The notes under the pieces are model-generated. The model was not told where the DNA came from and made no database searches. It was given only the letters and a program-made list of their open reading frames with translations. Below, piece after piece: positions 1-4,760 of a DNA stretch of 7,297 bases (position 1 is its first letter; the number at the start of each line of letters is the position of its first letter). The translations under genes were made by a program, and so were the position numbers. The stretch comes from Pseudomonadota bacterium (lineage in GTDB: Bacteria; Pseudomonadota; Gammaproteobacteria; Burkholderiales; Rhodocyclaceae). The stretch spans positions 1-7,297 of the forward strand of contig JAUPVD010000303.1 in the NCBI GenBank assembly GCA_030917225.1, read 5' to 3'.

Positions 1-762
1 CACCATCATCCGGCTGACCAGGTAGCGCTGCAGCAGCCAGAACCAGGCGAGGTAGCTGGCGAAAGCGACGATTACGCCCTGATAGGCGAGCGCCAGCAGC
101 ACCGGTGTGGTCAGTGCCGAAAATGATGCAATGCCGGCTTCGCCCATCAGCGGTGAAAGCGGCAGCATGACGACGGCCGAAACGGCGAGCTGATACCACA
201 GCACTTTGGTGGCGCTGATTTTCGAGAGCCCCGTGGCGCGGATCAGTACCGTTGTCGCCGCCCAGCCGACGGCACCGAGCAAACCGAGGAGGTCGCCCAG
301 CAATGTGCTCGCCTGCGTGCCGCCTTCACCGAGGAAACCCACCGCCAGACCGGCGAAGGCCAGCGCGATGCCGCTGAAGTGCCGCCAGCCGAGTCGTTCC
401 CCCGGCACGAACCAGTGCAGCCCGAGCACCGTCAAGCAGGGCGCGGTGTAGAGAAAGACGATCATGCGCGAGGCGGTGGTGTGGGCCAGCCCGACATAGA
501 TGAAGATGAATTCCAGCGCGAACAGGAAACCGGCCAGCAGGCCCATGCGCAGCGTGCCGTCGTTGTTGAGCAGCGGCAGGCCGCGCCAGCGTGCCCACAG
601 CGTCAGCAGAATGAGACCGGCGAGCGAGCGGATGCCGGATTGCAGCACCGGGCTGACACCGGTGATGGCGACCTTGATGGTGATCTGCTGAAAACCCCAG
701 ATCGCGCAGAGCAGGATCATCAGGGCAAAGGCCGCGAGGCCGGGTGGGGTGCGTGAATTCAT
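1..762 (-). CDS. EamA/DMT-family inner-membrane transporter, 3' end outside window
   Basis: The frame from ATG at 762 stays open to the left edge, giving 254 codons of a family that is usually near 290-300 residues, so roughly 40 C-terminal residues are missing. The protein is a chain of hydrophobic helices with few charges. It opens with a short polar N-terminus and a helix containing CAIWG (residues 19-23), a typical first-helix motif of the drug/metabolite transporter superfamily. A second repeat starts near residue 155 ([12 protein letters not shown]), matching the two-EamA-domain layout. Proteins of this family move small metabolites or drugs across the inner membrane, but the substrate cannot be read from sequence. 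ATG 762 is the first start in the frame after the intergenic region; no clear Shine-Dalgarno sequence precedes it. The gene is divergent from lexA and shares an 89-bp spacer holding an SOS box, so LexA control is possible but unproven. Confidence 0.88.
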   Translation of the reverse strand, partial: MNSRTPPGLAAFALMILLCAIWGFQQITIKVAITGVSPVLQSGIRSLAGLILLTLWARWRGLPLLNNDGTLRMGLLAGFLFALEFIFIYVGLAHTTASRMIVFLYTAPCLTVLGLHWFVPGERLGWRHFSGIALAFAGLAVGFLGEGGTQASTLLGDLLGLLGAVGWAATTVLIRATGLSKISATKVLWYQLAVSAVVMLPLSPLMGEAGIASFSALTTPVLLALAYQGVIVAFASYLAWFWLLQRYLVSRMMV

Positions 763-781
763 CGGGGTTGGGGAAAATAAT

Positions 782-808
782 TTGCTTTTTTATTGAATAC
801 TGTATAAA
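782..808 (+). promoter_or_regulatory. Probable lexA promoter
   Basis: A TATAAA hexamer (803-808) makes a good -10 element. The best -35 partner is TTGCTT (782-787) at a short 15-bp spacing; a one-base shift gives TTTGCT at 16 bp. The -10 lies inside the LexA box, so bound LexA would block RNA polymerase. Transcription would start near 815, leaving a leader of about 37 nt. Confidence 0.55.
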
Positions 809-815
809 AATACAG
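800..815 (+). promoter_or_regulatory. LexA (SOS) box
   Basis: CTGTATAAAAATACAG matches the CTGT-N8-ACAG operator of gamma- and betaproteobacterial LexA at every fixed base and is AT-rich in the middle, as expected. It sits 36 bp upstream of the lexA start codon and overlaps the -10 element. It also lies 37 bp upstream of the divergent transporter start, so it could repress both genes. A lone CTGT at 820-823 has no ACAG partner at the correct distance. Confidence 0.92.
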
Positions 816-838
816 CATGCTGTTTTATCCAGTACTTC

Positions 839-843
839 GGAGG
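839..843 (+). promoter_or_regulatory. Ribosome binding site of lexA
   Basis: GGAGG lies 8 nt before ATG 852. It fixes this start over the in-frame upstream start at 744, which would put the SOS box and promoter inside the coding sequence. Confidence 0.85.
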
Positions 844-851
844 TTCTGATT

Positions 852-1454
852 ATGGCAAAGCTTACCCCCAGGCAACAGGAAATCCTCGATTTCATTCGCA
901 GCACGGTTGAAATTCTCGGCTCGCCACCGACGCGGGCCGAGATCTCCTCGGCTTTCGGCTTCGCTTCCGCCAATTCGGCGGAGGAGCATCTCAGGGCGCT
1001 GGCCAAGAAGGGCAGCATCGTGCTCGAACCCGGTTCCGCACGCGGCATTCGTCTGGTCGAGCAACTGGGCTTGCCGCTGATCGGCAGCGTTGCTGCCGGC
1101 AGCCCGATCCTGGCGGTGGAAAATGTGCTCGGCCGCTACGCGCTCGACGCCCACCTGTTTTCGCCCAAGGCTGACTTCCTGCTGCGCGTGCGTGGCCTGT
1201 CGATGATCAACGCCGGCATCCTCGATGGCGACCTGCTGGCCGTGCATCGCACGGCAGATGCCAACGACGGGCAGATCGTCGTCGCGCGGCTGGAAGACGA
1301 AGTCACCGTCAAGCGCCTGCGCCGCCATGGGGCAATGGTCGAACTTGTGGCCGAGAACCCCGACTTCGACCCGATCATCGTCGATACCCGGCTCACCGAA
1401 ATGTCCATCGAAGGCGTTGCTGTCGGGTTGATCCGGGGTGGAGTGTCGCTGTAG
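852..1454 (+). CDS. lexA: LexA, SOS-response repressor and self-cleaving protease
   Basis: LexA represses DNA-damage genes and inactivates itself when RecA filaments stimulate its autoproteolysis. The 200-residue product has the usual length. The N-terminal winged helix (about 1-70) begins [13 protein letters not shown] and keeps PPTRAEI and SAEEHLRAL. The recognition helix keeps Ser39, Asn41, Glu44 and Glu45, which contact DNA in E. coli LexA; Arg38 and Pro40 of that protein are Ala here. The cleavage site is Ala82-Gly83 in VAAGSP, the catalytic serine is Ser117 in RGLSM and the general-base lysine is Lys154 in VTVKRL, so the protease looks fully functional. The C-terminus ends [12 protein letters not shown] as in the family. 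A strong GGAGG and the SOS box upstream support the start and autoregulation. No imuAB-dnaE2 mutagenesis cassette follows; the next genes are an unrelated toxin-antitoxin pair. Confidence 0.97.
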   Translation: MAKLTPRQQEILDFIRSTVEILGSPPTRAEISSAFGFASANSAEEHLRALAKKGSIVLEPGSARGIRLVEQLGLPLIGSVAAGSPILAVENVLGRYALDAHLFSPKADFLLRVRGLSMINAGILDGDLLAVHRTADANDGQIVVARLEDEVTVKRLRRHGAMVELVAENPDFDPIIVDTRLTEMSIEGVAVGLIRGGVSL

Positions 1455-1593
1455 TGGCAACTGCGACAGCCCGTGTTGCGGCACTCGATACCCGCTGTAG
1501 CTGGGCATGGGTGCTTGGCTGCACGTGCGGAATGACGTCTCGTGTTTATTATTGAGTAATTCTTGGGCGTCCGGACTGCCCGGGGAATGTTCC

Positions 1594-1605
1594 GTTGCAT
1601 GTAAC
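1594..1605 (+). promoter_or_regulatory. Toxin-antitoxin operator, site 1
   Basis: GTTGCATGTAAC is a 12-bp palindrome with a single defect and differs from site 2 at one base. It covers the -35 element of the toxin-antitoxin promoter. Its start is 31 bp from the start of site 2, about three helical turns, so two bound dimers would sit on the same DNA face. Confidence 0.75.
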
Positions 1606-1623
1606 AGAAAATCATTCTATATT
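1595..1623 (+). promoter_or_regulatory. Promoter of the toxin-antitoxin operon
   Basis: TTGCAT (1595-1600) and TATATT (1618-1623) are separated by exactly 17 bp, the optimal sigma-70 spacing. Transcription should start near 1630, inside operator site 2 and just before the ribosome binding site. The surrounding stretch is more AT-rich than neighbouring DNA. Confidence 0.75.
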
Positions 1624-1624
1624 G

Positions 1625-1636
1625 GTTACATGTAAC
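1625..1636 (+). promoter_or_regulatory. Toxin-antitoxin operator, site 2
   Basis: GTTACATGTAAC is a perfect 12-bp palindrome directly downstream of the -10 element, covering the predicted transcription start. With site 1 it brackets the promoter, the arrangement expected for autorepression by an antitoxin or a toxin-antitoxin complex. Confidence 0.8.
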
Positions 1637-1644
1637 AAAGGAGG
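1637..1644 (+). promoter_or_regulatory. Ribosome binding site of the antitoxin
   Basis: AAAGGAGG lies 6 nt before ATG 1651, a near-ideal Shine-Dalgarno site. It favours high antitoxin synthesis and rules out the start at 1595 in another frame. Confidence 0.85.
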
Positions 1645-1650
1645 TTTGAT

Positions 1651-1863
1651 ATGGGAACGCCTGTCACCGCACGAGTTCAAAAGCGCCGGGAAGCACTTCG
1701 CCTGGCAGGGCTTCGTCCTGTCCAGATCTGGGTTCCTGATACGAGGCGCCCTTCGTTTGCAGAAGAATGTCATCGTCAATCAGCCGCATTGACCAACGAC
1801 AAGCACGAACGAGAAATACTCGAATGGGCTGCATCGGGTGCGGATACTGAAGGTTGGCAATGA
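1651..1863 (+). CDS. MazE-like antitoxin, DUF3018 family
   Basis: This 70-residue protein is the probable antitoxin of a type II pair. Its N-terminal part RVQKRREALRLAGLRPVQIW followed by VPDTRRPSFAEECHRQ is the recognisable core of the DUF3018/MazE-family antitoxins that precede PemK/MazF toxins. The basic first ~35 residues probably bind the two operator palindromes; the acidic C-terminus (roughly 48-70, ending DTEGWQ) probably wraps and blocks the toxin. These roles are inferred from the family. The start is fixed by the strong ribosome binding site, and the stop TGA overlaps the toxin ATG as ATGA, so the two products should be translationally coupled. The GC content looks lower than in the flanking genes, in keeping with the mobile habit of such modules. 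Confidence 0.88.
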   Translation: MGTPVTARVQKRREALRLAGLRPVQIWVPDTRRPSFAEECHRQSAALTNDKHEREILEWAASGADTEGWQ

Positions 1864-2186
1864 GGAGGGGCGACCTTGTAAGCGTTGCGTTACAGGGCGA
1901 CTATGGCAAGCCGCGCCCTGCGCTGGTAATCCAGTCGGATTTCTTTGACGCGCATCCCTCGGTAACGGTTTTGCCGGTTACGGGCGAGCTTCGAGAAACG
2001 CCGCTTTTTCGTGTGACCGTCGAGCCGACCGATACGAATGCCTTGCGGAAAACATCTCAAGTCATGGTCGACAAGTGCATGACCGTGGCGAAAGAGAAAA
2101 TTGGCGACGTTTTTGGCAGGCTGGAAAGTGCCCATATGCTTGAAGTGGAGCGCTCTTTGGCAGTGTTCCTTGGAATCGCCAAATAG
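1860..2186 (+). CDS. MazF/PemK-family toxin (ribosome-independent mRNA interferase)
   Basis: This 108-residue protein has the size and fold signature of MazF/PemK toxins, which cut single-stranded mRNA at short sequences and stop growth when the antitoxin is lost. It opens RRGDLVSVAL and continues with GDYGKPRPALVIQSD, the family's Gly-x-x-x-x-Arg-Pro strand; Arg19 corresponds to the catalytic Arg29 of E. coli MazF and Thr41 in LPVTGE to the conserved active-site threonine. SQVMVDKCMTV and the closing helix LEVERSLAVFLG also fit. I chose ATG 1860, which overlaps the antitoxin stop and has GAAGG (1849-1853) 6 nt upstream; a TTG at 1854 would add two residues but leaves no room for that site. 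Active-site residues are intact, so the toxin is probably functional. It ends 10 bp from the convergent SulP stop codon. Confidence 0.93.
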   Translation: MRRGDLVSVALQGDYGKPRPALVIQSDFFDAHPSVTVLPVTGELRETPLFRVTVEPTDTNALRKTSQVMVDKCMTVAKEKIGDVFGRLESAHMLEVERSLAVFLGIAK

Positions 2187-2196
2187 TCCTGCTCAC

Positions 2197-4446
2197 TCAA
2201 TATTCCTGCAGCATCGCCAGTTCCGAGTCCGCGTGGCGCAAACGCAGCGCCAGCGTTCTGGCCATCGCCATGATCAACGTATTGGCGAGCTTCTTGTGCG
2301 ATTCGGCGATCTGGTTGAACTGCTCGCGCGAGAGCACATAGACTTCGGTATCGCTGTTGGCAACGGCGTCGTTGCCGCGCGGCTGTCCGTCGAGAAAGGC
2401 TAGCCCGCCGAAGAAGTCGCCCCGGCCGAAGCTGGCGACGTGGCGGGTGCGGCCAGCGCCCATCGGGGCGAAGATGAAGACGACACCGCGGCGGATCCAG
2501 AAGATTTCATCGCCCGGCTGCCCGCGCACATAGATGGTCTCGCCGGCCTTGTACTGGCGGGTTTCCATCCGCGTTTCAAGTTCCTTCAGCGTTTCGTCCT
2601 TGCGTTTGCTGAAGATTTCCATCTCGGCCAGTTGCATCGGTATTTCCTCGGCTGCTTCAGCTCCACTGTCGCGGTCGCCCAGCAACTGGTCTTCCACCCA
2701 GGCAATGGCGCGGTCCAGGTTGGGGAAGGTGCGTACCGTTTCCTCGTTGTCCATCAAGCCCGTCTGCGTCAGGAATTCCCGCAGGTTGCGGCCGTTCGGC
2801 AGGTTCTCGCGAACGTTGGAGAGCAGGAGCAGGGCACCACGCTCGGCCAGCGCATCGCGCATCTGGTTGAGCATGTGGGCAGCGGTGACATCGACCGACT
2901 GCACGCGTTTGAGGTCGAGAATCACGTATTGGCGGGAGCGCAGTTCGTGTTCGAGGTCGGCATAGAGTTGCTGGGTGGTGCCGAAGAACAGGCTGCCCTG
3001 TAGTTCGACGATGACCGCCTGGTCGCCCTTTTGCGCCAGCACGCGCATTTCGGCTTCCGGCCGGTGCCAGGTGGAGGACACCTGGTTCACATAGACCTTG
3101 TGGCGCACCACGGAACCGCCGAGCTGCTCGCGCACGAAGAGGATGATGGCCATGGCCACACCGACACCCGATGCGGCGATCAGGCCGATGGTCAGCGCGA
3201 CGATGACGACGGCGGCAACGACGGCGAAATCGAAGACGGTGGCGCGCGATTCGATGAAGCGCAGCGGCTCGCGGTCGATCATGCGGATGCCGATGACGAT
3301 GAGCAGGCCAGCCAGTGCCGGCACGGGAATCCAGGCGATGAATGAGCCGAGAATCAGTGAGGCGATGAGGGTGAAGATGCCTTCCAGTACGCCGGTAGCC
3401 CGCGTCTGTGCGCCGCTGGTCAGGCTGACGATGGTGGCGCCCATGGTACCGGCGCCGGGTATGCCGCCAACTGCGGAGGCTGTCACGTTGGCCAGGCCCT
3501 GTGCGAACAGTTCGCGGTTGGGGTCGTGGCGCGTGCGTGTCAGCTGGTCGAGCACCACGCAGGTCTTCAGCGTGTCGATCGAGAGCAGCACTGCCAGCGT
3601 CAGCGCGCTGCCGAACAGTGCGGCGATCTGGCCCAGCCGGAGTTCGCCGATTTCTTTCCAGCGGCCGGCCACGGAAGAAAAGTAGGCCTGCGGCGAGATG
3701 TCGACCGGGCCGACGATCAGCGCGTTGTCGGTCACCACGCGCAACTCCGGCGCATCGATGGCGAGCACAAAGTAGGTCAGCAGGCCGGCGAGCACGCCAA
3801 GGATGGTGCTTGGCACCTTCTGCGTGAGCTTCGGTGCGAACAACGCGACAAGCACCGTGGCGCTGCCGATGGCGACAGCGCGCCAGTCCCACGAGAGCGG
3901 GGCGAAGATCACGTTCCACCAGTGGGCGTCGGGTGCCGCGCCGGCAAAGCGCGGGATCTGGCTGCCGATGATGATCAGGCCGACACCGGAGAGATAGCCG
4001 CTGACGACCGGGTAGGGAATGAATTTGATCAGCCGGCCAACGCCGACGAAACCGAGAAAGATCTGGATCAGTCCGGCAATGACGCCGAGCATGATCATCA
4101 GCAGCACGATGATGGCCGATGGCACGCCCTGGCTGACCAGCTCGATGGCGAAGGCCGAAAGCACCGCAGCGGCGGGCGCGCAGGGCGCGCTGATCAGGCG
4201 GTCGGTGCCACCGAAAATGGAGGCGACCAAGCCGACGGCCGTTGCCCCGACGATGCCGGCCAGCGCCCCGTAGGCCGCATGGAAAGGGCCAATGGCGGAA
4301 TAGACGGTGACGCCGAAAGCAATTGAAGCGGGCAGGGCGACGAGCATCGCCGCCAACCCGCCCCACAGATCGCCCGGCGCCTGCTTGCCACCGAACAGCT
4401 TGAATCCGACACCCTTGGTCGACAGCGACATGATCGACGCCTCCAT
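2197..4446 (-). CDS. SulP-family anion transporter with STAS and cyclic-nucleotide-binding-like domains
   Basis: The 749-residue inner-membrane protein has three parts. Residues about 25-437 are the SulP/SLC26 transport domain, with many hydrophobic helices, GGTDRLISAPCAPAAA (79-94) and the region around FAQGLANVTASAVGGIPG (314-331) that marks the family. Residues about 465-585 are a STAS domain (VILDLKRVQSVDVTAAHML), where Thr521 sits at the position phosphorylated in SpoIIAA-like proteins. Residues about 607-735 resemble a CRP-type nucleotide-binding domain (YKAGETIYVRGQPGDEIFWI, then GDFFGGLAFLDGQPRGNDAVA). Family members carry sulfate, bicarbonate or other anions; the substrate is not readable here. 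The cassette has Gly where a ribose-binding Glu is usual, so cAMP binding is uncertain. Two starts compete: ATG 4446 and ATG 4431 (MSLSTKG), the latter preceded by GGAGG at 8 nt. A MITE-like insertion abuts the gene's 5' end. Confidence 0.93.
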   Translation of the reverse strand: MEASIMSLSTKGVGFKLFGGKQAPGDLWGGLAAMLVALPASIAFGVTVYSAIGPFHAAYGALAGIVGATAVGLVASIFGGTDRLISAPCAPAAAVLSAFAIELVSQGVPSAIIVLLMIMLGVIAGLIQIFLGFVGVGRLIKFIPYPVVSGYLSGVGLIIIGSQIPRFAGAAPDAHWWNVIFAPLSWDWRAVAIGSATVLVALFAPKLTQKVPSTILGVLAGLLTYFVLAIDAPELRVVTDNALIVGPVDISPQAYFSSVAGRWKEIGELRLGQIAALFGSALTLAVLLSIDTLKTCVVLDQLTRTRHDPNRELFAQGLANVTASAVGGIPGAGTMGATIVSLTSGAQTRATGVLEGIFTLIASLILGSFIAWIPVPALAGLLIVIGIRMIDREPLRFIESRATVFDFAVVAAVVIVALTIGLIAASGVGVAMAIILFVREQLGGSVVRHKVYVNQVSSTWHRPEAEMRVLAQKGDQAVIVELQGSLFFGTTQQLYADLEHELRSRQYVILDLKRVQSVDVTAAHMLNQMRDALAERGALLLLSNVRENLPNGRNLREFLTQTGLMDNEETVRTFPNLDRAIAWVEDQLLGDRDSGAEAAEEIPMQLAEMEIFSKRKDETLKELETRMETRQYKAGETIYVRGQPGDEIFWIRRGVVFIFAPMGAGRTRHVASFGRGDFFGGLAFLDGQPRGNDAVANSDTEVYVLSREQFNQIAESHKKLANTLIMAMARTLALRLRHADSELAMLQEY
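4440..4444 (-). promoter_or_regulatory. Ribosome binding site favouring SulP start at 4431
   Basis: On the minus strand GGAGG lies 8 nt before the in-frame ATG at 4431-4429. The outer ATG at 4446 has only AGGA, and that is formed across the junction with the inserted element. The shorter 744-residue product is therefore the likelier ancestral one. Confidence 0.55.
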
Positions 4447-4453
4447 TGCCTGT

Positions 4454-4594
4454 CCTGATTAGCAATAAACGTCAGCTACGTCATTCCGGCGAACGCCGGA
4501 ATCCAGCATATGCCGCCGAAACTCACTGGACACGGGCTTTCGCCGGTGTGACGGGGAGAAGGCGCCTCGTTGCTGACGATTCTTTCTAATCAGG
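4454..4594. mobile_element. MITE-like non-autonomous element, 141 bp, with 8-bp target duplication
   Basis: The outer ends 4454-4476 and 4572-4594 are inverted repeats matching at 20 of 23 positions, starting CCTGATTAG. They are flanked directly outside by identical 8-bp copies of TTGCCTGT (4446-4453 and 4595-4602), the mark of a transposition event. Inside lie a second pair of inverted arms (4479-4506 and 4526-4553, 22 of 28 matches). The element encodes no transposase, so it would need one supplied elsewhere in the genome; the parent family is not identifiable from the ends. The first target copy overlaps the A of the SulP ATG at 4446, so insertion occurred in the leader of that gene and separated it from its former upstream DNA. 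Confidence 0.8.
4479..4553. repeat. Paired-hairpin repeat core (REP/dRS3-like) within the element
   Basis: Each 28-nt arm folds on itself. The left arm contains the perfect stem ATTCCGGCGAACGCCGGAAT with an AA loop; the right arm contains an imperfect version ending in GTGT pairs. The CGTCATTCC...GGAATCCAG style resembles intergenic palindromes common in betaproteobacteria and the ATTCCC-N8-GGGAAT dRS3 repeat of Neisseria, though that is only a resemblance. A 19-nt spacer (4507-4525) separates the arms. Confidence 0.75.
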
Positions 4595-4602
4595 TTGCCT
4601 GT

Positions 4603-4702
4603 TGTTATGGTTTGTTTCGTCGTCGAGGCGCCTCGAATGAGAGATTCGAAGCCAGCCTTCGATTGCGACAATGATGCGCCAGAGTTTGGGGGTTTTGCAA
4701 AA
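4603..4702. other. Non-coding spacer between the element and the 9-bp repeat array
   Basis: With its neighbours this makes a 314-bp gap (4447-4760) between the SulP and kinase genes. No ORF here looks real. It holds a perfect 14-bp palindrome TCGAGGCGCCTCGA (4623-4636), whose GGCGCCTCG half also occurs at 4561-4569 inside the element; a small hairpin TCGAAG/CTTCGA around 4646-4662; and TTTTGCAAAA at 4693-4702. This is the DNA that led into the SulP gene before the insertion, yet I found no convincing -35/-10 pair on the minus strand and no U-tailed terminator for the kinase gene. Confidence 0.5.
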
Positions 4703-4756
4703 GCGATCGTAGCGAACTTGGTGAACTTGGCGATCGTAGCGATCGCTGCGCTCGGA
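4703..4756. repeat. Six-unit 9-bp tandem repeat after the kinase stop codon
   Basis: Read on the plus strand in 9-bp steps the units are GCGATCGTA, GCGAACTTG, GTGAACTTG, GCGATCGTA, GCGATCGCT and GCGCTCGGA: two identical, the others diverged from the same consensus. The array ends 4 bp before the TAG of the kinase gene. Units 4 and 5 also form a GCGATCG/CGATCGC hairpin with a 3-nt loop. There is no run of T after it on the minus strand, so it does not look like an intrinsic terminator. Confidence 0.7.
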
Positions 4757-4760
4757 GAAA

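Noticed and set aside
820..835. Second SOS box downstream of the first
   Set aside because: Only the CTGT half is present; the matching half would have to read ACAG at 832-835, but the bases are GTAC, and the CAG at 830-832 is 3 bp too close.
1444..1468. Terminator hairpin overlapping the lexA stop codon
   Set aside because: TGTCGC and GCGACA can pair around a bulged stem, but the next bases are GC-rich with no run of T, so it does not meet the pattern of an intrinsic terminator.
3526..4326. 266-residue plus-strand ORF opposite the SulP gene
   Set aside because: It is antisense to well-conserved SulP sequence, very rich in Asp, Arg and Gly, and has no domain character or ribosome binding site I can support.
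2657..4465. 602-residue minus-strand ORF
   Set aside because: It is an alternative frame of the SulP gene, with an arginine- and histidine-rich low-complexity product typical of GC-rich shadow frames.
4730..4746. Intrinsic terminator for the kinase gene
   Set aside because: The GCGATCG/CGATCGC hairpin exists, but no U-tract follows on the minus strand; it is better explained by the tandem repeat.
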